Shown here: positions 32,901-44,569 of the stretch, one piece after another
Position numbering within the stretch: position 1 is the stretch's first letter
Layout: each line of letters opens with the position of its first letter
Assembly (NCBI GenBank): GCA_012845835.1
Contig: JABAKD010000009.1
Span: 4,192,904-4,256,903, forward strand
Direction: 5' to 3'
DNA length: 64,000 bases
Origin: Undaria pinnatifida
Taxonomy: Eukaryota > Sar > Phaeophyceae > Laminariales > Alariaceae
The notes under the pieces: generated by a model
Seen by the model: only the letters and a program-made list of their open reading frames with translations
Database searches by the model: none
Told to the model about the DNA's origin: nothing
Made by a program: the position numbers and the translations under genes

Positions 32901-35900
32901 TTTGACTTGGATGCTGTTGTATGCAGCTATATTGCCCTGGTGACATGCAGCTGCACCAGATATGGCTTAGCTCTGCTGATTGCGGTTGATATACAGCGCT
33001 GGTGAAATACAGCTGCGCCAGATATGCTTTTGTTTTGCTGATCGTGGTTGATATACCGCTCTGGTCGACACGGCTGCATTTTCTAGTAGTGCTTTCGATT
33101 CGGGTTTTGATTGCTGCTGGTATACAACTACACCACGCTGTTGATTTACATCTGCGGCAGATATGTTTCTGCTTTGCTGATCGCGGTTGATGTATTGCTC
33201 GACATGGCCGTGTCGTCCAGAACGGCTTCGCTTTAAGTTTTTGATGCCTGTTGACGTACAGCTATACCGCGCTGGTGACATACATCTGCGCCAGATATTT
33301 CTCTTCCGGCTCATCGCGGATGATATACCGCTCTGGTCGACACGGCTGTGTTGTCCAAAACGGCATCGCTTTAAGCTTTCGATGGCTCTTGATATACAGC
33401 TGCGCTATATATGCTTCCGCTATGCTGATTGCGGTTGATGTTCCGCGCTGTTGATACACAGCTGCGCTCTGGCTGCCACGGGTGTGTCGTCCAGAGCGGC
33501 TTCGCTTTAAGTTTTCGATTGCTGTTGACATACAGATATACTGCGCTGGTGACATACATGTGCGCCAGATATGTTTCTTGCTGCTGATCGGGGTTGATCT
33601 AACGCCCTGGTCGACGCAGCTGCGTCGTCCAGAACGGTTTCGCTTTAACCTTTTGATGGCTGTTGATATATAGCTGCGCCAGATATATATGCTCCCGCTG
33701 TGCTGATAGCGGTTAATGTTCCGCGCTGTTGATATACAGCTGTGCCAGATATTATATCCCTTTGCTGATCGCGGTTGGTATACCGTGGTGTTGATATACC
33801 GTTGTGCCGGGTATGCTTTTGCTTTGCTTATCGCGGTTGATATACAGCGCTGGTCGGCACGGCCGTGTCGCCCAGCGGTGCTTTTGCTTAGTATTGTGAT
33901 TGCTGTTGATATACGAATGCGCCAGATATACTTTCGCCTTGCTGACCGCGGTTGATATACCGCGCTGGTGATGTACAGCTGCGGCAGATATGCTTTTGAT
34001 TTACTGAACGCGATTGATATACCACGCTGGTGATATACAGTTGCGCCATATATGCCTTTGCTTTGCTGATCGCGGTTGATGTACTGCCATCGTCGGCTGC
34101 GTCGCCCAGTAGGGCTTTCGCTTAAAGTTTTGATTGCTGTTGATACACAGCTATACCGCGCTGCTGGTGATATACGGCTGTGCCAGATAGTGCTAGATAT
34201 GCTTCGCTTCGCTGATCGCAGTTGATATACCGCGCTGGTAATACGCAGTTGGGCTAAATAGGCATTTGCTTGGCTAATCTCGCAGTTGATATTCCGCCCT
34301 GGTCGACACGGCTGTGTCGTCCATAAGCCCTTTCGCTTTAGTTTTGATTGCTGTTCATATGCAGCTATACCGCGCTAGTGATATACAGCTGCGCCAGATA
34401 TGCTCTTGCTTTGCTGATTGCGGTTGATACACCACCCTGGTCGACACGGTTGTGTCGTCCAGAAGGGTTTTCGCTTCAGTTTTCTGATTGCTGTTGAATC
34501 CGGCGCGCCAGACATTATTTTGCTTTGCTGATCGCGGTTTATATACAGCGGCACCAATTGCGTTTTGCGTTGCTGATTGCGGTTGATTTACGGCGCTGGT
34601 GATAACAGCTGAGTCATAGATGCCTTTGGTTTGCTGATCGCGGTGAATTTACCGCTCTAGGAGTCACGACCGTGTCGTTCAGCAGCGCTGTCGCTTTGGT
34701 GTCCTGACCGCTGTTGATATATTGCTACGACAGTATGCTTTCGCTCGGCTGATCGCGGTTGATACACCGCACTTTGATATGCAGCTGTGCCAGATATACT
34801 TTCTTTCTGTGGATCGCAGTTGATATACCGCTCTGCTCGACACGGCAGTTTGGCCCAGAAGTGCTTTCGCTTTCCTGATCGTAGTTGATATACGACTGGA
34901 TTAGTTGTGTTTTCGCGTTGCCGATTGGTTATGCTGCAGTGGGGACATACACACTTCATGGCCGGCTGGGCCAAACGTGCTTTCGCTCTGCTGATCACCA
35001 TGGATGTACGGCTATGCCAGATATGCTTTCGCGCTGCTGACCGTGGTTACATCGCTCTGGTCGACACGACTGTCGCCCAGCAGCGTTTTCGCTTTGCTGC
35101 TTGGGGTTGATATGCAGCTGTGCCTTTTGTACTTTCGCCTTGAAAAAAAGAAAAAAAAATCGTGGGCGCGGGTGTGCCTGAGGGAGTTGGTTTTGCCGAT
35201 CGCTGTTGATATACAGGGGTCGCAGATATTCTTTCGCTTTGCGGATCGCGGGGATCTACCTCCCTGGTCGACACGGTTGTGGCGTCTTGAGTGGCCTTCG
35301 CTTTGCTGTTTGTTGACATACGACTGGGCCGGGCGTATTTTGCTTTGACGATACGCGTCTAGGCGATCTCGCTGGGCCGATCGCGGTTGATGTGCCGCCC
35401 TGGTCGACTGATCGCGGTTAATGTACCGCCCTGGTCGACACGGCTGCGTCGTCCAGCAGTGCATCTGCTCCCTTGCTCACGGTTGATACACGGCTGGGTT
35501 AGTTGTGTTTGGCTGTGCTGATTGGTTAGGCTGCTCATTGACATGGTGGTATTACGGTTGCTATCGGTTGCTATTGTTTCGCTCCTCGCTAGCAATATAT
35601 CGCTTCCATAGGCACGGCGGTGCCAGCGGGCTTTGCGTCGCTGACGTCGGTACGGCAGTAGCAGCGTTTTTTTTTTTTTTTTTTTTTTTGTTTTGCTGGC
35701 CTCGGTACGTTGTGCTGCCACCTCTCTGGTCGCTGGTTGGGTGTAGTGGATATACCACCATCGCTGGATCGGCTTTGCCGGGGATATGTTGTCTTGCCAG
35801 TGGCTGAGGTTCACAGATGGTTCGGCTGTCTTCATTGCCGCGGCTGACTTTCCGATCGCGGCTGAGACACAGATATGGCGGACATGGGTCAGCGTTGCGA

Positions 35901-37650
35901 CCGCTATACCACTCGTGACTGTTGATTTACACTTCATGCTGACGCAGTTTAATCAGAGGCGACTGTGTGTGTCGCGGGTTGCGGGGTTACACAGCTAGGG
36001 TTGGTGTGCTGACAACGTCATTGCAGTCGATACGGCATATATGATGCCTCCCTTGTCTTCTCACCGACGCGCGCAGGTTACATTTTAATAATGGGCGGGG
36101 TTACCATGTGGCAGGTTAACCCGCTTCTGCTGCGAGAGATAGAGACTCTGCGAAACAAGATCGGAACGAACTCATGGTCTAACTTCGCTGGTTGCTGGTT
36201 GGTTGCGGTTAGCACACGTATCTTGCTGCTTGCTGTGTTCATCCAGATGTTGACAATTATCTTCGTGCCGCTACTGATTCACGAGTCGCGGTTGAGACAC
36301 AGTTGTTGGTGACATGGGTCAGGGTGGCGACCGCTATACCGACCGCGATACCGACCGCTGTACCTCTCTTTACTGTGGATATACAGTTCATGCTGATGCA
36401 GTTTCATCATGGATGGCTGCATGTTTCGCTTGTTGCGGTGGTTACACAGCTATCGTTGACGCGCAGATCGAACAGTTATCACTGGCTCGGCTGCACCAGA
36501 TGCTTTCGCTTTGCGGATTGCTGTGGGTACTAATACCCCCTTTGGGACTTCGGAGAGCAACGTTGACGAATATAACTGGCAATTGCAGGGTCAGCCACAC
36601 CACGTTACACGGGGTGCTAGCTTAAGGAGTGGGAATTTTCATGTGCGACTCCAACGCAAGAAGCTGCGCGATACGCGCGTAGCATGACACACCGTGTGCT
36701 ACGCACTCATGCTATGACGATGACCGCCTTTCTTACTTGTTTTATCGCTATGCGTGGGCTCCGAAAGGGGTAATGTCGGTATTAATGTGGGTATACAGCT
36801 GTCGCTGACACACGGCTGTGTGGATATGCAACCATCATTGGCACTGTTGTGCCAGAGAGGGTTTCACTTTGCTGATCACTGTTGATATACAGCTGTGCCA
36901 AAAGTACTTTCGCTTTGCGGGTTGCTGCTAACATACAGCTATTGCCCACACTGATGTGTTGTCGCTGTTCCCTCGCTAGTCGCCGTTGATAGTCGTTGAT
37001 CACTGTCGCTGTTGATATACAGCGGTTGATGGCACGGCTGTCATATTGGCTGTTTCGTCGCTGATTGCTGTTATACGACGATCTCCGGCGCGGGCTATTG
37101 ACTGTTGCTTCGCTGATCAATGTTGGTATACAACAATCTCCGGCGCAGCCGTGCCGGAGCTGCTTTGCGTGACTGCTGACGTGGCTGGAATATGGTTGCG
37201 GTGGCTTCGCTAGTCGCTGTCGGTATACAGCAATCACGGGCACGGTTGTGCCAGAGGCTCTACTTCGCTGACCTCGGCGTGGCAGTGCCAGGGGCTTCTG
37301 ATTGGCGGATCTCGGCCCGGCGGTGCTAGAGGCTTTGTTTTTGCTGATCTCTATAGATATACAGCTATGACTGGCACGGCGGTATTATCTCTGGGCCGCT
37401 GCAGTTGATTTGCGTGTTGCTGATGATAGTTTCTGGGTGCTGTATCAATATACAAAAGCTATCGATCACACGACTGTGTCCATATATAATGGCCGCTGCT
37501 TCGTGGATTGAGATTGTTGTACCATCATCGCTATCACGGCGGTGCCGGAGATGCTTTTGCCTAGCTGATTGCTGATGTCAAACAGATACTGACGCCTGTC
37601 TTCGTCGCCGCTATTGCTTCGCAAGTCGCGGTTGACAGACAGTTATGGCT
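29760..37650. repeat. Complex satellite array built of serial small hairpins
   Basis: Thousands of bases are made from a few recurring words: GCTGTTGATATACAGC, GCGGTTGATATACCGC, GCTGGTGATATACAGC, CGACACGGCTGTGTCG, 'tgctttcgctttgctgat' and 'gctgcgccagatatgc'. GTCGAC anchors at 31370, 31507, 31595, 31746, 31835, 31963 and 32116 give alternating spacings near 88 and near 130-153 bp, a higher-order unit of about 225-240 bp. The best order is at 30.1-34.5 kb; copies decay to the right. Most of the key words are self-complementary. Long minus-strand open frames are a by-product of the unit's composition. Confidence 0.9.
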
Positions 37651-37945
37651 GACATGGGGTCAGAGTTGCGCCCGCTATACCGCTTGTTACTCTGTCACTA
37701 TGCATGTCATGCTTACGCAGTTTTATCAGAGGTGATAGTGTGTATCGCTGGTGGCAGTGATTACACATCTATGGTTGATGTGCTGACAACGTGCTTACAG
37801 TCGACACTGCATACATTTCAACGGATACCGAGACGGCTGCCCCCATGTTTTCCTGCCTACGCGTGGGGGCTACGGTTTGATAACGGGCGGGTGTCGCGGC
37901 GTGGCGGGTAAACCCGCTTCTGCTGCGAGGACTCGACACGCTAAA
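35880..37945. repeat. Segmental duplication at the decayed end of the satellite
   Basis: 35.88-36.14 kb and 37.64-37.94 kb share 'gtgtgctgacaacgt', 'acgcagttt', 'gataatgggcgggg'/'gataacgggcggg' and 'acccgcttctgctgcgag' in order. A partial third copy lies near 36.38-36.47 kb. The spacing is about 1.77 kb. Confidence 0.65.
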
Positions 37946-38260
37946 TACAGCTCGTCCGCAACCCAGTACAGGTACCTTTCGACGGCCCCATCCCCGGGTC
38001 CCTCTCCACGTGAATTGGGCGTACATGCACCGGCAGGGTGTACGCCGCGACGGGTGGGTGGGCGCATCGCTGACCCAGCAGCGCCCAACCCCTCTCGATC
38101 CGGGCGCTGCGCGGAAAAGAACGCAACGCCCGCGCGCCAGGGGAGTTGGAGGTCGGGACGGGGTCGGGGTCGCCGGGGAGGCGGCGACCGCGGCCTACTC
38201 GCTTCTCCTGCCATTCCGCCGCCCGCCCCCGGTCCGCCCGGGCGATAGCTGAGCGGGCTG
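37945..38260. other. GC-rich island with frames open on both strands
   Basis: The sequence turns abruptly GC-rich ('ggggtcggggtcgccgggga'), unlike both neighbours. Frames of 123 codons (plus, 37877-38248) and 142 codons (minus, 38298-37870) are open, but both begin at non-ATG codons and are rich in Pro, Arg, Ala and Gly, as expected by chance at such composition. No motif is recognised. Confidence 0.4.
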
Positions 38261-38599
38261 ACTATAAATCTTGGTTGCAGGCCCTGTTTAATTTTCATTT
38301 TTATTTGATTTTTATTTTTTTTTGCTAGCTACTGATAGTATCACAGACACATGCGTGACTCATGGCAGCTGTTCCTATTTCGTTACATCATAATTTGGCT
38401 GTTAGGTAATGGTAGGTAGGAGTGGCCCGGAGTCGCGCTGTTAGTGTCTGTGCTACCGTCAGGTTTTCTCGATGGGTTGGCTGGACACACAGCATCACTT
38501 CGACGCTCGCTTAGTTGTTTAGCAGAACAAGGGGCGTGAAATGTTTCCCCCCGGTTCTAACGTACGATGCTGTGTATTGACATTCAGATAGTCTTGTAT

Positions 38600-38940
38600 T
38601 GGCATTCGCGGTAGGTGGGCGCGGATGAATGGCTCTGGCACCTAAATCATCGCCAGACTGGCGTGCGGCCTATTCTACCCTTAATTCCACAGCTTTCCGC
38701 CGAACATCGGTGGGGGGACACATGGGCGATTCTCAACCCCTCGCCCACATTGCCTGTTTCGGCAGACGTATTTAGGGACCCGATGCAATGGCCGCTCCGA
38801 CGGTGGTCGTGGCATGCCCCGGCGTAGGACGCCGGCGCGGGGGGGTGCGCGTTTGTGCCGGGTTTCGTGCGCAACCACGAAGTGGTTTGGGACGAACTCG
38901 TCCTGCAGGAACACCCACTCCGTGACGAGCTTACATCATG
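38600..38940 (+). pseudogene. Unrecognised protein-like stretch with an internal stop
   Basis: Plus strand, one frame: 'ADEWLWHLNHRQTGVRPI', 'DVFRDPMQWPLRRWSW', a TAG at about 38825, then in the same frame 'CAFVPGFVRNHEVVWDEL' and 'LQEHPLRDELTSC'. The continuation in the same frame after the stop suggests a decayed coding region. The family is unknown. Confidence 0.3.
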
Positions 38941-39234
38941 CTGATGTTTGGAACATCGAACAAGCAGTACCGAGGTACCATGTATGTTTTACGGTGACTA
39001 CTGCTGCTCTTACGGAGAGCACCTATTAAACCAGTGACGGTGCTTCTAAGCGAACGCAAAAGTAGGCTAATCCTAATTGATTTACCACACCCGCCGGTCC
39101 TTCGCCTCGTGCACGCCACTGTATAAAAACAATTTTTAGGAAGTTTAGGTGAGGCGACGACCCCAGTCCGGTAGCCGATGCAGAGTATAAGAAGCAATGG
39201 AAGTATGGGTAGGCCCACCGGCTGGGGGAGGAGG

Positions 39235-39740
39235 CCTCATCTAATCCAATACTTACTTTAAATGATCGGTGAAGCCGCAGAAGAATACTACAGTAAAATC
39301 GGGTTTCCAGAAAATGAGACATCGATGGTACGGAGGTGGCTCCATGATTTGGAACCAGTGAATTACTTGGTGAATCTAGGCCACATCGATCATTGTGCAT
39401 GTTTCCCACGAACCCAAAGCCAGAGAACATACGTTGAATGAGAAATACTGACCATCCCACCCACCCAGCTTATGCATGCAGTAGTTTCTTGTTTTACAAC
39501 CTTTGCGGACCGGAGAAGTCTGCGAGCGCCTTGTCACACTCAGCCCCGTGCGGAAGCAACCAGAGATGTCTTCAAATGGATCCAAGATTGGAACAAAGCT
39601 GTTGGTTCCGGCCTACTTGAGCCTATCTGAGGCACAGTACCGGAGCCACAACCATTGTCTTCAACCCCCGCCCAACGGGCAAGAACAAGAGGAAGCAGAA
39701 ACCATTTCGGACCACCCTAGACATCCTGCGTGCTGAGTAG
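39235..39740 (+). mobile_element. Fragment of the unnamed repeated coding element, copy 2
   Basis: The first 190 bp match 27.85-28.05 kb. Here the frame carries a TGA after 'QRTYVE' and then runs on as 'EILTIPPTQLMHAVVS', 'FADRRSLRAPCHTQPRAE' and 'DVFKWIQDWNKAVG' to about 39.63 kb. The preceding 'aggcctcatctaatcc' is shared with copy 3 at 39.86 kb, so it is part of the repeat. No known domain. Confidence 0.45.
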
Positions 39741-39856
39741 CTGCTGCGCCGTGTTTTGTTTATTTTATTATATTTATTTTATTTTCCAGGATTACAGCCG
39801 CGCTGAGCGCTCAGCGCGGAGGTACATCCCGGGCGAGGCCCTCCTGCTTCGAGGCA

Positions 39857-40278
39857 GGAGGCCTCATCTAATCCGATACTTACTTTAAATGATCGGTGAA
39901 GCCGCAGAAGAATACTACAGTATTATCAGTAGTGATGGTAACTCCAGAAAGCATTGGTTACCGGGCTCTTAGATCTTGGTTTTTCCGCTTGCCAGACCGC
40001 TTCTCGCAAATCAATGCAGCATTAACCTTGAAAAAAGCAGTTTCTCGACACACATGCCCACGTGACCTTTTCTTACGCTGCGACCACAACGTATGCATGA
40101 TGATTGTTTTTGACAGCCCAAACTCTGTTGAGAACTTGAGAATATTTCACAATCAACAATTTTACCCTCGCCGTTACAGGAACCCCAACCTCGAGACTAA
40201 TGTTGGTACCTTGACAGGGCTCACGTTACACTCTCCTCCGTTATCCCTGGTGCAGTTGACCAACAAGGAAGTGTTTCC
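39857..40278 (+). pseudogene. Copy 3 of the repeat start, joined to another open frame that a MITE interrupts
   Basis: The opening 60 bp repeat copy 2. Then the text diverges and an ATG at 39935 opens about 130 codons of ordinary composition ('RSWFFRLPDRFSQINAAL', 'VSRHTCPRDLFLRCDHN', 'NQQFYPRRYRNPNLET', 'SLVQLTNKEVFPTKA'). At 40279 a MITE begins, and the frame ends inside it at 40345. The frame upstream of the MITE looks like a genuine coding exon of unknown function whose 3' end was cut. Confidence 0.35.
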
Positions 40279-40547
40279 GACCAAGGCGTCGGAAGGGGGG
40301 GTACCCCCACTTGCTCTAGCGGATTTGAGTCACCCACGCGATTGACGCGGTACCTCGCGGAGATTTTTTTTTAGGCTGTTGTTTTGGGGCAGCGTAGACT
40401 ATAAATACATTGCGGTTTGATAGAGTCAATCATAATCATCCAGAACACTGTTTACCGCAAAAAACAGAGAGTTTACTCGCGCGAGTGACCGCAAGACACA
40501 AAAAGCGAAAACGGCTCAGAATGGACCCCCGTAACGAAGCCTGGGTC
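40279..40547. mobile_element. MITE-like element, copy 2 (diverged)
   Basis: It has the same layout as 8718-8986: left end 'gaccaaggcgtcggaagggg', right end complement 'gacccaggcttcgttacggg', and the internal palindromes 'gggggtaccccc' and 'ctcgcgcgag' kept. Its length is 269 bp, equal to copy 1. No clear target-site duplication is left. Confidence 0.65.
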
Positions 40548-40617
40548 ATTCTGTCGACATGAACACAAAACGACGCGAACGTGGCACATTCGGGGTGTTA
40601 GGTTGAATATGATATTT

Positions 40618-40642
40618 GCATCTGCTACCGTAAAGCAGATGC
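40618..40642. other. Perfect hairpin
   Basis: GCATCTGCT-accgtaa-AGCAGATGC: a 9-bp perfect stem with a 7-base loop, just outside the second MITE. No T-run follows directly and its role is unknown. Confidence 0.5.
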
Positions 40643-40649
40643 ACCTTTT

Positions 40650-42240
40650 CTATTCTGAAGCTCCTCACCAAAATGCCTTTTTACGTCACTGCAAAACTAC
40701 CAAGAGTGCTACTCTGTTACCGAACCCACAACCTAGGTATTACTAGTGGTCGTATTGCTATTCGTGGTTTAAATGTATTTGGTCCAAAGTGTGGGCAATA
40801 TTGTTATGTTTTCTATTCCAACTACGACGTGCACCACGAGGTTTGAAAAACATGCCAAAGTGAGAGCAATGAATCTCAGTCCAACAATGGTGGTGCGAGG
40901 ATGTTTCACTTGGTGCTCGGAAGCGTTTTGTTATTGTTTTATCGAAACAGCTGCACCAAAGCAAGACCAAAAGCAAAGACAGAGGTCCGACGTCTGGTTC
41001 AAATGGGTGGCGGGCTATTCAGGTGCGCACGTTCGGGAGTTGGGTTCGAGCTGGAAAAACACTCAAGCTCATAGGAGTGTTGCCGCAGTCGTATGGTGGC
41101 AAGGTCGATTTTCAAGGGTCAGCGGTGGTCCGCTATTCCCTCACTAGCGTTTGCGCTGGAGTTCGAATACCCGGCGGACTACTCTTGTTATGGACGGGAA
41201 AGTTCATGTTTTGTGTTCTGTCGCCGAAAGCGTGAGATAACGAGATTACAACATTCGACGATGATCGACCAGCAGAGGGACTGGTGCAACCTCGTCGCGA
41301 AAAACATATAAAAAAAACCAAGAGTTACCGTTCGAAGCGCACGTCATAATTGACACGCATCGACAGCAATACACAATACACGATAAAACCATGTAACAAG
41401 CGCTACGACATGGGTAACACCAACATCTTGACATGGGGATCTCTATAGCTCATCCAAGCACTGACTTTGAGGTTCAAAGATGGCGCATCCTGATTGTCGA
41501 AGAACATCGAGGCACTGAATATTACAAAACGGTACGTGTCGCCAGATGAGCAATCCCACGGCCAATATTTTGGACAGTGAGTGCCAATAATGGCACTAAA
41601 CGGTGTTGAACAGCTCCCCAGTGAACCCCGTGCATGTATTTCTATAACACCACAGCAGAGGTGAACTAACCTTTATCAGACGATCATCCACTGACGAGGT
41701 CTATCGCCCAGCCAGAAACTTATTGACATCAAAATGAGAGTGCAGCGCGATGAAAAACGCAATGGCTCAGAAATATAAGAAAAGTAATAATGCGAAGCAA
41801 GAGCGACCTTCGGACAAATTAGGTTGAGGAATCCAGTCATTTAGAAATTAAATTGGCCAACGAGTGCCACCCTTTCCAACGCAGCACGAGTCACTGTTCC
41901 AACGCGGTCTTATTCCTATAATCGCCTGCCCACTACCGACACGTTCATGACGCGGCCTACGACCGGAGTCGCGCATTTTGGCTAAACGTGTTCTGACTTA
42001 CGGTGCTCCTTCACCCGAAATCGTCGAGATTTCATTTACTTTCTAGTGGTTTCGCTTTTTCTATTCATTATGCCTAGGCCACATGGGTTGGTTCATCAGG
42101 TTTCGCTGTTTCGTTTATCTCAAATTCGGTTGCTGGGTGGGGAATATAGGACCAGAAGTTTAAAGCATTAGAAAAAATGGGTGACGTTTACCGTACATTG
42201 AGTCTCAATATTAACCGCAGGGTACCCAAACATAGAATCA
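40650..42240. other. No supported gene; anonymous plus-strand frames
   Basis: An ATG frame at 40773-41147 (124 codons) and another at 41093-41311 have no motif, though the second ('CYGRESSCFVFCRRKREI') is cysteine-rich and basic. From 41.4 to 42.2 kb I see nothing. Confidence 0.3.
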
Positions 42241-42253
42241 CCGAATAATTTTC

Positions 42254-42544
42254 TTGGGGCTTATCGCCCCCGCCATATTTGGCACTTCGGCCAGTCATCC
42301 AGCTCTGTACGCATTCAATTACAGTCTAGCGGAAATACGAGACAACATAAGAATACTCCGACCCACTCTCGCGGGCTACGCTTCATCAATGGGGGAGGAC
42401 GTTGTATTATATACAAACCTCGCTATAAACTCTCCCGATTATATTGAATTCCCTGAGAATACCACCTGCGCTTTCTTATCAGCCTGTTTCAATTTGTGGC
42501 GCTGTGTACTGCTGTGTACCGGAAACCCCTGTTTTTATGCTTAA
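42254..42544 (+). other. Anonymous open stretch, 96 codons, protein-like
   Basis: The composition is ordinary ('SHPALYAFNYSLAEIRDN', 'PDYIEFPENTTCAF') but there is no ATG at its start and no motif. It lies just left of the minus-strand rung exon at 42.6 kb, so it may be a plus-strand exon of an unknown gene or a chance frame. Confidence 0.25.
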
Positions 42545-42607
42545 GCGCCACACAAAGTCGGACATGCCAATCACAACATTTTACGACGGTCTCATGACCG
42601 TGCTCAC

Positions 42608-42691
42608 CTCCGTCGCCCTCGGCTGAGTTTCCGATGAAAGACGTGTTCCCGTCGACGGTGGCAGCAGAGTTGTCAAGGAGATACACAGCTC
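42608..42691 (-). CDS. Isolated beta-helix rung exon, 84 bp, phase 1-1
   Basis: Minus strand: acceptor ttcgcag|GA, then 28 codons starting 'GAVYLLDNSAATVDGN' and ending 'SFIGNSAEGDGG', then donor GGAG|GTGAGC. It has the GGA[VI] start and an FxxN motif ('FIGN'), that is, exactly one Pmp beta-helix rung. Phase 1 at both ends makes it a cassette that keeps frame with other rungs. Same length and phases as the exon at 55.2 kb. Confidence 0.65.
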
Positions 42692-42844
42692 CTGCGAACA
42701 GGAAGCGAGAAACACGAGGTTGAGTGACCCGTGTGACGACAGAGTATCATTTTTGTTACCATTGGTTCCGGATTGACGGGACCCTGACACTGCAAGAGCT
42801 AAACAATAAATTCGAATCCAACGCGGACACGCGGTGCGATGCAA

Positions 42845-43330
42845 GTAGGCGTTTGGTGGAGAATTGTTCTTGACTAGTCTACTGTATACTGGACAGATAT
42901 CGTGAGACTACAATTCATAGGCATTTGCCCTTATTGTCGTCTACTGTTGGATTTCTCCTCATTCTTCGTGTTAAAGGTTTCTCAAAACCAATTATAATAC
43001 AGCTAGGTACAAAGATCATCACCGTAAAGAGCCCATAAACAGTAGGCTCGAGCCCTATCGTAGTTCGACATGTGTGAACTTCACAGCGTTTACTGTTGTG
43101 TGCCTAGGCTAGAACATGGGATTGTAAACTCAGTTTTTATCTTACAGGTGTTTTGTTAGCGTCTGCTGGACCAGTACATGAGACTCATGCTGCTATAGGT
43201 ACTGTAGAGCTGAACCATTACTAGGTTCTCAGATACACGTCGAAACTTGAAGAGTTCTGCGTTTTCACCTCATCCAAACCACCGGTTTGTGCGAACTGAA
43301 AATTTACCTCGGTGAACAAATCATTGGCCT
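42845..43330. other. No gene seen
   Basis: Plain sequence between the rung exon and the inverted G-tract repeat. Confidence 0.4.
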
Positions 43331-43334
43331 ACGA

Positions 43335-44569
43335 TATATATGTACACTGACCTCTTTTTCATAACAAACCCCAACCCTTCCCCCCCCCCGCCCCTCCGTC
43401 CCCCGACCCCCCCCCCCCCCCTTCCGCCTAGTCTGTCCAAACGCCCCACTCACAATCAAAATCGGCCTGAGTAATAAACACCTATACGCAGTTGATACCA
43501 CGTCATTATCTTTCTGACCATCCATGACGAAGGTTTCAATTATCCCCCCCCCCCCTCCCCCTCCAACGCCCCCTCTTTTCCGACCACCTACACGATCGCC
43601 TAGAACTAGCACCACGCGTATAACAAGCTGCTACATATCTTTGATCTCACAGCTGAAGTGTATATGAATATTATTTGTGACCTAAACCTCCTAAAAATCC
43701 CCCCCCCCCCTCTTGCTCTCCCTTACTCAAACGCCCCACCAAATATCAAAATCCGCTACATATATAAACACTTCACGCACAGGATATCACCTCATTATCT
43801 TTCGAGAGCCATCCATGCCGCTGTGTTCCTCCCCCCCCCCCCGCCTCGAACGCCCCCTTCTTCCCCATCACCCGCACCATCGCCTAGACCTAGCACCACA
43901 CGTATAACAAACCCCTCACCTAAAGCCCTCCCCCCCCCCCCCCCACCCCCCACCCCCGCCCCCACCCCCCACCCTCCCCCCCCAACCCATCCCAACCCCA
44001 CCCCCTCGAACACTCCACCCTCTCTTTACTCACTGATTGTACGACTTACCCCAGGATATACACGATAAACTGATGTATTTTTTCCAAAAATGTCACATTT
44101 ATCCCCTCGAAATAATGTGTAGTTTCCAGGCACATATCGAGCTGCCCCCCCCCCCCCCCCCCCGCCCCCAATAATATACTGGTGCCAAAACCGTCAGATT
44201 TATCCCCTCGAAAGGATTTATAGCTTACATGCACAAATTGCCCCTTCCCCCCCCCCCCCCCCCCCCAGCCCCCCTCCAAACCCGATCGCTTTTGATCAAA
44301 ACCAAGCCCCCCCTTTCCCTTTACAGCTGTCAGATTTTGTCCCCCTCAGAAACGGGTTTTATAGTTTCCGCGCACAGACTGACTAAAATCATCCTGTTGA
44401 CCCTGATAGCTACACTGTAGCTGTAAGGGGAGTCGCCGACCTATATCCTTAATGAGGACACACAACTCGTAATGCGCGCGATCGGAGTATCACACACAGC
44501 TTGCAAAGATGAGTTTCGACGAAATCTTCGATCTCACAGCTGGAGTGTATTTTAATTTTTATAATATAT
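43335..44569 (-). repeat. G-tract foldback-like repeat, long inverted copy
   Basis: This is the best-preserved copy. The head is at the right end (44450-44569, near-identical to 28398-28517), then 'gtcgccgacctatatcctta', C-tract units with 'gtcagatttatcccctcgaa', and a tail 'aaacgccccactcacaatca' near 43440. Small frames in it are repeat text. Confidence 0.8.

Noticed and set aside
29900-34500. Regularly spaced palindromic repeats resembling a CRISPR array
   Set aside because: There are no unique spacers (the intervening text is itself repeated), no cas genes, and the context is eukaryotic.
29900-35470. Very long minus-strand open frames (up to 205 codons) with a repeated 'YINRDQQSKSISG'-like pattern
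   Set aside because: They lie wholly in the hairpin satellite. The repeat unit has few stops in that frame, several frames overlap, and decay of units breaks them at random. This is a repeat artefact, not a repeat protein.
37870-38298. 142-codon minus and 123-codon plus frames in the GC-rich island
   Set aside because: High GC content removes stop codons on both strands. Both frames lack an ATG start and have only Pro/Arg/Gly/Ala-rich composition.
41120-41200. 'ggagttcgaatacccgg' as a tRNA T-arm
   Set aside because: The stem pairs poorly and no A-box is found at a tRNA distance upstream.
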